A stretch of 64,000 nt of DNA from Aeromicrobium sp. PE09-221 (GTDB lineage Bacteria; Actinomycetota; Actinomycetes; Propionibacteriales; Nocardioidaceae): assembly GCF_002174305.1 (NCBI RefSeq), contig NZ_MIJB01000003.1, positions 1 to 64,000 of the forward strand. The letters are read 5' to 3'. The notes beneath the pieces are model-generated. The model saw nothing but the letters and a program-made list of their open reading frames with translations, ran no database searches and was not told the DNA's origin. Positions 33,050-40,857 of this stretch are shown in pieces (the stretch's first letter is position 1; each line of letters begins with the position of its first letter). The position numbers were made by a program, and so were the translations under genes.

Positions 33050-33332
33050 AGCGTCAGCCGTCGATGCTACTGCCGATAACGCGCATCGTCGCGAGGACAT
33101 CACCGGATACAGACGCGCCATGAGGGCGCTGAGCTCATCGGCCCGCCCACGCGTGAGCGCGGCAGGATCGGCGAGCCGGCGCTCGTCGCGTAGCCGATCG
33201 AGCAGCGCGGAGTCGCGGAGACCGAGCGCATGGGTCGTGACGGCGATGGGCTCCAGTCCGAGCCGGCGGAGGACGACATTGGCCGCGAGATTGTCGCTCA
33301 CCGCGCCGATCAGGGTGCAGAGATCAGCGCCA
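33050..33332 (-). pseudogene. class A beta-lactamase-like remnant
   Basis: Read on the minus strand, the fragment gives DLCTLIGAVSDNLAANVVLR, then RLGLEPIAVTTHALGLRDSA. SDN is the second catalytic motif of class A beta-lactamases, and the flanking residues fit that family. The SxxK part, the KTG part and any signal peptide are missing. Near 33100 the sequence shifts frame: DVLATMRVIGSSIDG continues the likeness in another frame. The fragment starts right after the stop of the LLM oxidoreductase gene. Confidence 0.65.
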
Positions 33333-34346
33333 GCCCAGGCCGGGAGCGACGTGGGTGAGGATCGAGTCCAGCACGTGGGCGTTGTAATCCACGCCGAGGG
33401 TGTTCGGCACGGTCAGCAGGAGCGTGTCGGCCGCGGCGATCGCCTCATCCTCGCGCAGCTGCTCCACGAGGGCATCGGGCTCATCGGCATAGGAGCGCCC
33501 GAAGACCGAGCGGGTGTTGTCGATGTACCCGAACTGATCGGCACGGTCACCGCTGCCGAGGAAATAGCGACGGTCCAGATCGCTGGTGATCGCGAAGATC
33601 GACCGCGAGACCGAGACCCGCGGCTCGAAGCCGTGATCGTGCTGGGCCCACTCCTCGCGGAAGGCGTCGATCTGCTTACGCTGCTGCACGTGGAAGGGCT
33701 CACCCGATTCGTCGTCCTTCAGCGTCGAGCTCATCAGGTTCATGCCCTTCTGGGCGGCCCAGCGTGCGGTCGCATCGGACCCGGCGCCCCACCAGATGCG
33801 CTCACGCAGACCCTCCGAGTACGGCTCGATACGCAGAAGGCCGGGCGGATTGGGGAACATCGGCCGCGGATTGGGCTCGGCGAACTGCCGTCCGGTGAGC
33901 ACGTCCAACGCGACCTCGGTATGGCGCCGTGCCATATCGGCGTCGGACTCGCCCTCGGCGGGCTGATAGCCGAAGTAGCGCCAGCCGTCGATGACCTGCT
34001 CGGGTGATCCGCGGCTGATGCCGAGCTGGAGACGGCCGCCGGCGATGAGGTCGGCAGCGCCGGCGTCCTCGGCGAAGGCGAGCGGATTGGCGTAGCGCAT
34101 GTCGATCACGCCTGTGCCGATCTCGATGCGCGAGGTGCGGGCACCCATGGCGGCGAGCAGCGGGAAGGGCGATCCGAGCTGGCGTGCGAAGTGATGCACG
34201 CGCACGTAGGCGCCGTCGACACCGATCTCCTCGGCCGCGACCGCCAGCTCGATCGACTGATTCAGCGCATCGGCGGCGGTCCGCACCTGAGAACCGGGGG
34301 CCGGCTGCCAGTGCCCGAAGGACAGGAATCCGATCTTCTTCGTCAC
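33324..34346 (-). CDS. LLM class flavin-dependent oxidoreductase
   Basis: This 340-residue luciferase-like monooxygenase fold protein uses FMN or F420. FGHWQPAPGSQVRTAADALN and ARQLGSPFPLLAAMGARTSR carry the N-terminal features, RLQLGISRGSPEQVIDGW is a typical loop, and HVLDSILTHVAPGLGWR is the normal C-terminus. The GTG at 34346 (VTKKIGFLSFG) is chosen because the fold begins there; the frame runs on upstream to 34568 through decayed DNA. It is the only intact gene in a decaying stretch. The substrate is unknown. Confidence 0.85.
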   Translation of the reverse strand: MTKKIGFLSFGHWQPAPGSQVRTAADALNQSIELAVAAEEIGVDGAYVRVHHFARQLGSPFPLLAAMGARTSRIEIGTGVIDMRYANPLAFAEDAGAADLIAGGRLQLGISRGSPEQVIDGWRYFGYQPAEGESDADMARRHTEVALDVLTGRQFAEPNPRPMFPNPPGLLRIEPYSEGLRERIWWGAGSDATARWAAQKGMNLMSSTLKDDESGEPFHVQQRKQIDAFREEWAQHDHGFEPRVSVSRSIFAITSDLDRRYFLGSGDRADQFGYIDNTRSVFGRSYADEPDALVEQLREDEAIAAADTLLLTVPNTLGVDYNAHVLDSILTHVAPGLGWR

Positions 34347-34539
34347 ATGAGGAACAACGGAACGAGCGCGTGCGGTATTCCGCAGGCGGCGGTGTCGCCC
34401 ACGGACCATCTCCAGGAGCTCGGCGAGCGCCTCCGTCCGGTTCTCGATGATCAAGCCAGGAAAAGCGCGAGCTCTCTTCCGGGATCCGGGATCGTTCCTG
34501 CGCGGGAAGCGCCGCCCACTGCGCGGCGAGTCGTTCGGC

Positions 34540-34866
34540 GTCCGGGGTGTCGAGGTCGTGGCGCACACGCGTCACTCCGCCAGCGCGTCTGCAGCACGCA
34601 GGACAGTGCCCCGGCGGTCACGCACAGCAGCACGGGAGCCAGGTAAGGTTGCCACTCCGACATATTCCAGTCCGCCGCCTTGCTCGGCATCAGGATCATC
34701 GCGATGACTCCGGCGACGACGCTGATGGCCGCGGCCGCCACTCCATTCGGGAGTTCGGCCAGCCCTTCCGCACCCACACGACGTGCATGAGGACGAGACC
34801 GACGAGGGCGATCGCGAATCCGATCGCTGTGAACGGGTAGCGCGAACCTCGCGTCGAAGTCGTACG
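34540..34866 (-). pseudogene. frameshifted membrane protein remnant
   Basis: Hydrophobic sequence is spread over two frames. YDFDARFALPFTAIGFAIAL and VGLVLMHVVWVRKGW lie in one frame (about 34866-34765). LPNGVAAAAISVVAGVIAMI and WQPYLAPVLLCVTAGALSC lie in the next (about 34755-34580). Joined, they would make a three-helix membrane protein. No start or known family could be assigned. The stretch 34347-34540 holds further short open fragments without recognisable content. Confidence 0.5.
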
Positions 34867-34867
34867 T

Positions 34868-35095
34868 GATGCGCGCTACGAAATGGCTTCATCGACCAGC
34901 ACGAGGCCGCGGCACCGGCGGCCTATCCCGCCATGCATCATCTGACCCGGCTGATGAGACAGGCCGGCGACGCGGACCGTCTCCATCTGTGGGCGGGAAC
35001 CGGGTGGCGGCACGCAGAGCTCCGCGGCCGATGTCATCGCGCATGTGGCCCACGCACTGTCACCTTCGGGACGACTCATCCGGAGCACGCCACGT
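34868..35095 (+). pseudogene. C-terminal remnant of a nitronate monooxygenase
   Basis: The plus strand reads ALRNGFIDQHEAAAPAAYPA, then MHHLTRLMRQAGDADRLHLW and AGTGWRHAEL. It then shifts frame to SSAADVIAHVAHALSPSGRL. This matches the end of nitronate monooxygenases (2-nitropropane dioxygenase family), whose C-terminus has a VHLWAGQG-type motif. The FMN-binding body of the enzyme is absent. It lies opposite and between other remnants, ending against the aminotransferase gene. Confidence 0.6.
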
Positions 35096-35099
35096 CGGG

Positions 35100-36233
35100 T
35101 CATCGACGGATCCGGGCGATGCCCCTGACGGCGCGTTCCAGCAGCTCGGGTGTGGTCGCGTAGTTGAGCCGAGCGTGCCGCTCGCCGCCGGGACCGAAGG
35201 ACAGTCCGGAGCTCAGCGCGACCCGTCCGCGCTCGAGAATGGGTGCGGCAGGGTCATCGCCGAACAGACCGCCGAAGTCGAGCCAGGCGAGGTAACACCC
35301 GTCTCCGCCCGCCCACCCGACATCGGGGAGGTGCTCGTCGAGCAGCTCGCGCAGGAGTCGCCGGTTCTCGGTCAGGTCCGCGACGACCGCATCGAGCCAG
35401 GCGTCTCCATCGGTCAGGGCCGCGGTTTGCGCGACCAGCCCGAACTGGCTCGCCCCGAAGGTGACGACAGGAGGGATGGCCGCCAGCTCGTGGACGGCAT
35501 CGGCGCCGGCAATCAGCAGACCGGCCTTGAGACCGGCGAGGTTGAAAGCCTTCGATGCCGACGTGGCCACGAAGGCGGACGCGCTCCCACGGACGGCGAG
35601 GTAGGGCACGAAGCCGTGCGGCACTAGCGGGGCGTGGATCTCGTCCACCACGACCCGGGCTCCCCGTTCGGCGGAGATACGTGCGACCGCCTCGAGCTCG
35701 TCGCGAGTATGCACGGCACCGGTCGGATTGTGCGGGCTGCACAGCAGATGGGCGGCGCCGGGTCCCAGCCCGGCGAGGACCTCGTCGAGACGATCGAGAT
35801 CGAGTCGGCCATCGCGACCGAGGGGTGCGGTCTCCACTCTCCGACCGGCCCACTCGATGACCTCGTAGAAGGGCGGATAGACCGGCGGATTCACCACGAC
35901 GGCGGCACCTGGTTCGGTGACGAGCCGGATCGCCGTAGCCAACCCGGTGAGCACGTCGGCGACCTCGATGACCGCATCGTCGGTCACAGCCCACTGCCAC
36001 CGCCGCCGCGCGAACTCGGCGAAGGCCTCCCGATAGGGACCCACCACGCCATACCCCGCATCGCCGCGCGCGACGAGCTCGCCGAGGGCCTCGCTGACGG
36101 CTGCGGGAGGGCGTGCGTCCATCTCGGCGATCCACAACGGCAGCACGTCCTCGGGGTACTGCGACCATTTGACGCTCGTGCGATGGCGGAGGTCGGCTTC
36201 GGTGAACTCACGCAGCGGATGCATGGGACCCAT
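35100..36233 (-). CDS. MalY/PatB-type aminotransferase (probable cystathionine beta-lyase)
   Basis: This 377-residue fold-type I PLP enzyme has VKWSQYPEDVLPLWIAEMDA at the N-terminus, which is characteristic of the MalY/PatB group. LLCSPHNPTGAVHTRDEL is the substrate and cofactor loop, RVVVDEIHAPLVPHG holds the PLP-ring Asp, and ATSASKAFNLAGLKAG holds the Schiff-base Lys. It probably cleaves cystathionine or a cysteine conjugate to a thiol, pyruvate and ammonia, in the cytosol. The ATG at 36233 (MGPMHPLREFTEADL) fits the family start. Confidence 0.9.
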   Translation of the reverse strand: MGPMHPLREFTEADLRHRTSVKWSQYPEDVLPLWIAEMDARPPAAVSEALGELVARGDAGYGVVGPYREAFAEFARRRWQWAVTDDAVIEVADVLTGLATAIRLVTEPGAAVVVNPPVYPPFYEVIEWAGRRVETAPLGRDGRLDLDRLDEVLAGLGPGAAHLLCSPHNPTGAVHTRDELEAVARISAERGARVVVDEIHAPLVPHGFVPYLAVRGSASAFVATSASKAFNLAGLKAGLLIAGADAVHELAAIPPVVTFGASQFGLVAQTAALTDGDAWLDAVVADLTENRRLLRELLDEHLPDVGWAGGDGCYLAWLDFGGLFGDDPAAPILERGRVALSSGLSFGPGGERHARLNYATTPELLERAVRGIARIRR

Positions 36234-36319
36234 CTTCACCGGTCCGACCGCGAGAGGCCGGGGCGCAGGGCGGTGGCGAGCCCCCGCGGGCCGCCGAACG
36301 CACCACACGAAGGCGACGA

Positions 36320-36325
36320 TATGAT
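36320..36325 (+). promoter_or_regulatory. TATGAT -10 box of the lipoprotein gene
   Basis: TATGAT lies 37 bp before the ATG at 36363. GGAGGGAAACCCCC gives a good ribosome-binding site in between, so this unit has an ordinary leader, unlike the TAGACT genes. Confidence 0.55.
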
Positions 36326-36362
36326 CCGCTTGTATCACACACGACTTCGGAGGGAAACCCCC

Positions 36363-37046
36363 ATGAAACGACACCAGCGCCTCGCTGGAGCCGCCGCCGC
36401 TACCGTGCTCGCGACCTTCGGCCTGGCTGCCTGCGGCAGCGACGATGCCGACGAGCCCGAGAGCTCCGAGACCACCCCGGTCGAGGAGACCGAGGAGACC
36501 GAGGCCGCCCCGGCCGCCGAGGGCACTCCGTCGTGGGCCGCCGAGCCGACCGAGGGTGGCGAGCTGATCTCCACCATCGAGGCGGGCGATGTCACGGTCG
36601 AGGTGTACCAGATGGGCACCGCGCCGGCTCCCAAGGACGGCAACTGGGTCGACCCCGACACCAACGAGCCGCTGATCGCCGAGGGCGATGACCTCGTCTT
36701 CCTCAACTATGTGGTCACCAATAACGGCGACCCGATCGATCTCGGCTCCAGCCTCGTCGACGTGTCCGCACGCTACGACGACTGGGAGTACATGCAGGGC
36801 ATGGGCGGCATCACCGACTCGGCGCTGGCCGAGGAGATGGGCATCGTCACCAGCCCCATCGCCGAGATCGCCGACCCAACCGTCTACACGCTCGGCACCG
36901 GTGAGAGCTATTCCTTCGGCGAGAACTTCCACTACCAGGCCGATTCGCCGATCACCTTCGATGTCACGATCACGCCGGTCGACGAGAACGGCGACCTGAT
37001 CCACGACGACAAGATCGAGGCCGAGGGTACGGGCACCGTCGCCTGA
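36363..37046 (+). CDS. secreted lipoprotein of unknown function
   Basis: This 227-residue lipoprotein has a signal peptide ending in the lipobox LAAC (AAATVLATFGLAAC). An acidic, Glu/Ala-rich linker follows (about residues 25-60: ESSETTPVEETEETEA), then a beta-rich domain (GELISTIEAGDVTVEVYQMG, DDLVFLNYVVTNNGDPIDL) that resembles the DUF4352-like immunoglobulin fold. It would be anchored outside the membrane. No motif reveals a function. It is a single-gene unit with its own promoter and terminator. Confidence 0.8.
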   Translation: MKRHQRLAGAAAATVLATFGLAACGSDDADEPESSETTPVEETEETEAAPAAEGTPSWAAEPTEGGELISTIEAGDVTVEVYQMGTAPAPKDGNWVDPDTNEPLIAEGDDLVFLNYVVTNNGDPIDLGSSLVDVSARYDDWEYMQGMGGITDSALAEEMGIVTSPIAEIADPTVYTLGTGESYSFGENFHYQADSPITFDVTITPVDENGDLIHDDKIEAEGTGTVA

Positions 37047-37060
37047 TCTCCTCCCTACGA

Positions 37061-37087
37061 GGCCCGGACCACCCCGTGGTCCGGGCC
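37061..37087 (+). terminator. rho-independent-type terminator
   Basis: GGCCCGGACCAC and GTGGTCCGGGCC form a perfect 12-bp stem with a CCC loop, 14 bp after the lipoprotein stop. TTCGTCAT follows. It is a clear end of the single-gene unit. Confidence 0.85.
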
Positions 37088-37132
37088 TTCGTCATCTCCG
37101 CGCAGGTGCGGCATCGGTTCCTGTCCCCGCGA

Positions 37133-37138
37133 TAGACT
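37133..37138 (+). promoter_or_regulatory. TAGACT -10 box of the LysR gene
   Basis: TAGACT lies 25 bp before the GTG at 37163. GGAGG at 37150-37154 is 8 bp before that GTG, and this spacing decides the start over the GTG at 37154. Confidence 0.55.
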
Positions 37139-37162
37139 GCTACGTCGACGGAGGTGAGCGCG

Positions 37163-38104
37163 GTGGAAACGGCACGAGAGCGTTCGCCGGCGACCAAGCG
37201 CGAGCACATCACCGGACACGCCTTCACCCTCGTGCAGTTGAGGTACTTCGCCGCGGCAGCCGAAGAGGGCACCATGACCGGCGCCTCGAAAGTGCTCATG
37301 GTGTCTCAGTCAGCGATCTCCACGGCGGTGGCACAACTCGAACACGAACTCGGCGTCCAGTTATTCGTCCGTCATCATGCCCGCGGCTTGACGCTGACGA
37401 CCGCCGGGGAGGACTTCCTGCGCGAGGTACGTCCCTTCCTGGCTCATGCGGCCGATCTCGAGGATTCGACCCGAGGGGTCGGCCGTGCCGTGGTGGGCGA
37501 CCTCGTCGTGGGCTGTTTCGCCACTCTCGCACCCTTTCGACTCCCACGGGCCATCGCCGCATTCGAGGAGCGATACTCCCGTGCCCGAGTACGCGTCATC
37601 GAGGGCCAGCACGCACAGCTCAAAGACTCACTGCGCGAGGGCCGCTGCGAGGTCGCGCTCATGTACGGCTATGACGTCGACGATCTCCATCACGCGGTCA
37701 TCGACTCGCTCGATCCGTACGTGATCGTACCTACGGATCACCGGCTCGCCGGTCGCGGATCCGTATCGCTGGAGGAGTTGGTCGAAGAGCCCATGGTGCT
37801 GCTCGACCTTCCCCACACCCGGGACTACTTCCTCTCGCTTTTCCGCGCTCGTGGTCTCAGCGAGCCCACCGTGCGGTTCCGCAGTCCCGGCTTCGAGACC
37901 GTGCGCTCGATGGTGGCGCACGGACAGGGCTTCGCGCTGCTCAACCAGCGACCCGCCAACGACCTCACCTATGACGGTGCCGCTGTTACAGCCGTGCAAC
38001 TTTCTGATGACATCCGCCCGCTCGACATCGTGGTGGCGTGGAGCGGAGCCACGCGCCGTACCCGGCGCGCGCAGGCATTTATCGACTTGATGCGTCACGG
38101 CTGA
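37163..38104 (+). CDS. LysR family transcriptional regulator
   Basis: This 313-residue regulator has an N-terminal winged helix (LVQLRYFAAAAEEGTMTGAS, VSQSAISTAVAQLEHELGVQ) and a periplasmic-binding-like effector domain (VVGDLVVGCFATLAPFRLPR onward). LysR regulators usually control adjacent genes in response to a metabolite. It precedes the MHS transporter on the same strand. An inverted-repeat sequence occurs before the transporter gene, before ridA and, in weaker form, before the flavin monooxygenase gene; this protein is the best candidate to bind it. Confidence 0.93.
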   Translation: METARERSPATKREHITGHAFTLVQLRYFAAAAEEGTMTGASKVLMVSQSAISTAVAQLEHELGVQLFVRHHARGLTLTTAGEDFLREVRPFLAHAADLEDSTRGVGRAVVGDLVVGCFATLAPFRLPRAIAAFEERYSRARVRVIEGQHAQLKDSLREGRCEVALMYGYDVDDLHHAVIDSLDPYVIVPTDHRLAGRGSVSLEELVEEPMVLLDLPHTRDYFLSLFRARGLSEPTVRFRSPGFETVRSMVAHGQGFALLNQRPANDLTYDGAAVTAVQLSDDIRPLDIVVAWSGATRRTRRAQAFIDLMRHG

Positions 38105-38142
38105 GCTTCTGCATTGGCATTGCCGATACAAGAAGCCAATTA

Positions 38143-38158
38143 ATCTTGTTTTACAGAT
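38143..38158 (+). promoter_or_regulatory. putative operator upstream of the transporter gene
   Basis: ATCTTGTTTTACAGAT lies 60 bp before the ATG at 38218. It differs by one extra base from the complement of the perfect dyad at 39599-39613. It is a candidate binding site for the LysR-type regulator encoded just upstream. Confidence 0.55.
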
Positions 38159-38217
38159 CCCATGGCTCAACTCACTATGGACTGAGCATTGCCCACGTCA
38201 CATCAGCGGAGTTGACC

Positions 38218-39588
38218 ATGCCCCAGGAAAATCGCGATCGCGAGAGCCGCGTCGACGACGAGTCGACCCAGGCCGGCCTACGCAAGAGTCTCGTCGCAGG
38301 CTCCGTAGGTGTCTTCGTCCACTGGTTCGACTGGGCGGTGTACGCCTACCTCGCTACGACGATGGCGAAGATCTTCTTCCCCGAGCAGGACGGCAGCGCC
38401 GGCCTGCTCTCGGTCTTCGCCGTGTTCGCCATCGCCTTCTTCGTCCGTCCCGTCGGGTCGGTGCTGTTCGGCTACATCGGCGACCGCTACGGCCGGAAGA
38501 AGACCCTGTCGATCGTCATCATCACGATGGCCGCCGGGACGCTCATGCTCGGCCTGCTGCCCTCCTACGACTCGGTCGGCATCCTCGCACCGATCCTGCT
38601 GGTCGTCGCGCGCATCATCCAAGGGCTCGCCGCCGGCGGCGAGTTCGGTTCAGCCGCCGCATTCCTGGCGGAGCATTCCCCCGCCAAGCGTCGCGGCTTC
38701 GGTTGCTCCTGGATCGAGTTCGGCTCGGTGCTCGGCTTCCTCGCGGCGTCCTTCGCCGTCTGGCTGCTCCACGCCGTCCTCACCGACGCCCAGGTGCTCG
38801 AGTGGGGTTGGCGGATCCCCTTCCTGCTGACCGTGCCCATGGCCTTCGTCGGCCTCTACATCCGCCTGAGGATCGAGGACACCCCCGAGTACCGGGCGCT
38901 CGAGAAGCTCCAGACCGTGGCCGAGCAGCCTGTGCGTGAGGTCTTCCGCAGCAATGGCAAGCAGTTCGCCCAGACCGTGGGCATCGAGACCTTCATGAAC
39001 GCCACGTTCTACATCGTCCTGGTCTATCTGCTGACCTATCAGGAGGAGATCGTCGGTCTCACCTCCACCCAGGCCGCGTTGCTGTCCTCCGTGGCCTCGC
39101 TGGTCGCCATCGGCATCATCCCGTTGTCGGGCATGGCCTCGGACCGCGTCGGACGCAAGCCCATCCTCCGGGCTGCCGGCGTGCTCCTCACCCTGGGTGC
39201 CGTTCCGCTGTTCATGCTCATGCGGACCGGCACGCTCAGCGCGGGCTTCATCGCCACCTTCGGCTTGGCGGCCATCCTCGCCCTCATCCTCGGCACCCAC
39301 GCCTCCACCGTCGCCGAGTTGTTCCCGACCCGCACGCGCCAGAGCGGACTGTCGATGGCCTACAGCGTCGCGGGTGCCTTCTTCGCCGGCACCCTGCCAT
39401 ATATCAACACCTATCTGATCGATGTCACCGGCAACGACCTCGTCCCGGCCTTCTCCCTCGTGGTGATCGGTCTCATCGGCCTCGTCACCGTCGCGACCAT
39501 TCCGGAGACCAAGGGGTCGGATCTGCTGCACGCCTCCGACCGCGCCGGGTCCTCGAGCCCCGATAACGAGGTCGTCGCGCGGCCTTAG
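38218..39588 (+). CDS. MFS transporter, metabolite:H+ symporter (MHS) type
   Basis: This 456-residue permease has twelve predicted membrane helices. VHWFDWAVYAYLATTMAKIF at helix 1 and PVGSVLFGYIGDRYGRKKTL at the helix 2-3 loop are signatures of the MHS group (KgtP, ShiA, ProP), which import organic acids, betaines or amino acids with protons. AAGGEFGSAAAFLAEHSPA is another conserved segment. The start is ATG 38218. The transporter probably imports the substrate of the RidA-DUF1028-M20 genes that follow. Confidence 0.93.
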   Translation: MPQENRDRESRVDDESTQAGLRKSLVAGSVGVFVHWFDWAVYAYLATTMAKIFFPEQDGSAGLLSVFAVFAIAFFVRPVGSVLFGYIGDRYGRKKTLSIVIITMAAGTLMLGLLPSYDSVGILAPILLVVARIIQGLAAGGEFGSAAAFLAEHSPAKRRGFGCSWIEFGSVLGFLAASFAVWLLHAVLTDAQVLEWGWRIPFLLTVPMAFVGLYIRLRIEDTPEYRALEKLQTVAEQPVREVFRSNGKQFAQTVGIETFMNATFYIVLVYLLTYQEEIVGLTSTQAALLSSVASLVAIGIIPLSGMASDRVGRKPILRAAGVLLTLGAVPLFMLMRTGTLSAGFIATFGLAAILALILGTHASTVAELFPTRTRQSGLSMAYSVAGAFFAGTLPYINTYLIDVTGNDLVPAFSLVVIGLIGLVTVATIPETKGSDLLHASDRAGSSSPDNEVVARP

Positions 39589-39598
39589 TCGCTCGATC

Positions 39599-39620
39599 AT
39601 CTGTAAAACAGATGCAATAG
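39599..39620. promoter_or_regulatory. perfect dyad operator upstream of ridA
   Basis: ATCTGTAAAACAGAT (39599-39613) is a perfect inverted repeat, ATCTGT-AAA-ACAGAT, followed by GCAATAG. It lies just past the transporter stop and 115 bp before ridA. The complementary strand reads TTGCATCTGTTTTACAGATG. It is the best-formed of three related sites. Confidence 0.65.
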
Positions 39621-39727
39621 GCCGGGATCATGTGTTGGACGAATAGCATGGTCCCGGCCGATGCTGTAACCACATCCACATCCGCCGCACCGGCGAGACG
39701 AAGCCGGCGAAGGGAGTCCGAAGACAT

Positions 39728-40192
39728 ATGGCCGCACACGAGGTGCCCGCCACCACGCACAGCATCGTCGCGGGAGGACATACCCGTATCCGCCCGTTCA
39801 ACACGCGCGATACGTACCCGGAGCAGAACCTGGACAACGACCTCTGCCAAGCGGTCGTCGCCGGTGACACGGTCTACGTCCGTGGACAAATCGGCCAGAA
39901 CCTCGACACCAGCGCGTCGGTCGGCATCGGCGACGTGGAGGCGCAGACCGAGCAAGCGATGAGCAATATCGAGATGCTCCTGCACGAGGCCGGCAGCAGC
40001 ATGGAGCACCTCGTGAAGCTGACGATCTACCTCATCGATCCGCGCTACCGCGAGACCGTCTACCGCACGATCGGCCGGTGGACCAAGGGCGTGCACCCCA
40101 TCTCCACCGGCCTCATCGTGTCGGCCCTGGCGCGCCCGGAGTGGCTCGTCGAGGTCGACGCGATCGCCGTAATCCCCGAGGGGGCGCAGTGA
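39728..40192 (+). CDS. RidA (YjgF/YER057c/UK114) family protein
   Basis: This 154-residue protein has the RidA fold. QAVVAGDTVYVRGQIGQNLD, IEMLLHEAGSSMEHLVKLTI and HPISTGLIVSALARPEWLVE are the conserved segments, including the active-site Arg and Glu. RidA enzymes hydrolyse reactive enamine/imine intermediates to ketoacids and ammonia. Its position with an M20 amidohydrolase and a DUF1028 gene suggests that it acts on an unstable nitrogen compound in a catabolic route. GGGAGTCCG precedes the ATG. Confidence 0.92.
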   Translation: MAAHEVPATTHSIVAGGHTRIRPFNTRDTYPEQNLDNDLCQAVVAGDTVYVRGQIGQNLDTSASVGIGDVEAQTEQAMSNIEMLLHEAGSSMEHLVKLTIYLIDPRYRETVYRTIGRWTKGVHPISTGLIVSALARPEWLVEVDAIAVIPEGAQ

Positions 40193-40857
40193 CCTTCTCC
40201 GTCCTCGGCACCGATGACACCGGTGCGGTCGGCATGGCCGTCACATCCTCGAGTCCAGCGGTCGCGGCACGATGCGTCCACCTGCGCCCCAGGATCGGCG
40301 GTGCTTCATCACAGAATGTCACCGACCCCCGCCTCGGTCCCGCGCTGCTCGACGCCCTGGAAGCGGGGGCCGAGCCGGAGAAGGCGCTCCAGAGCGTGAC
40401 CCGTGATCGCGAGCACATCGAGCATCGCCAGCTCACCGTTCTCGCGGCAGGTGGCGAGGGAGCCGCCTATTCCGGGGCCGCGTCGCTCGGCACCCATCAT
40501 GACGCCACGGGCGCCCATGTGGTGGCCGCCGGCAATATGCTCGCGACCCCTGAAGTGATCGATGCGGTCGTCACGGCCTTCGAGACATCGTCAGGCGAGC
40601 TGGAGACACGCCTCCTCACCGCACTCGAAGCGGGACTGGCCGCCGGCGGCGAAGCAGGTCCAGTGCACTCAGCGGGCCTGTCCGTGGTGCGCGACGTGGA
40701 CTGGCGGGTCACCGACCTGCGCGTGGACTGGCACGACGAGCCCATCGCCGAGCTGGGCCGCCTGGTCGAGCGGTGGATGCCGCAGCGCGACGACTATGTG
40801 ACCCGGGGCCTCGACCCCACCCAGGCACCGTCCTACGGAGTACCCGGCGATGAATGA
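40189..40857 (+). CDS. DUF1028 family protein (Ntn-hydrolase-like)
   Basis: This 222-residue protein begins VTFSVLGTDDTGAVGMAVTS, the typical DUF1028 start. TQSVTRDREHIEHRQLTVLA-like sequence and GTHHDATGAHVVAAGNMLAT follow. The family has an N-terminal-nucleophile-hydrolase-like fold, but no reaction is proven for it. The GTG overlaps the ridA stop by 4 bp, and its own end overlaps the M20 gene by 8 bp, so the three are tightly coupled and probably act together. After removal of an initiator Met the Thr at position 2 would be the candidate nucleophile; this is inference. Confidence 0.9.
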   Translation: MTFSVLGTDDTGAVGMAVTSSSPAVAARCVHLRPRIGGASSQNVTDPRLGPALLDALEAGAEPEKALQSVTRDREHIEHRQLTVLAAGGEGAAYSGAASLGTHHDATGAHVVAAGNMLATPEVIDAVVTAFETSSGELETRLLTALEAGLAAGGEAGPVHSAGLSVVRDVDWRVTDLRVDWHDEPIAELGRLVERWMPQRDDYVTRGLDPTQAPSYGVPGDE

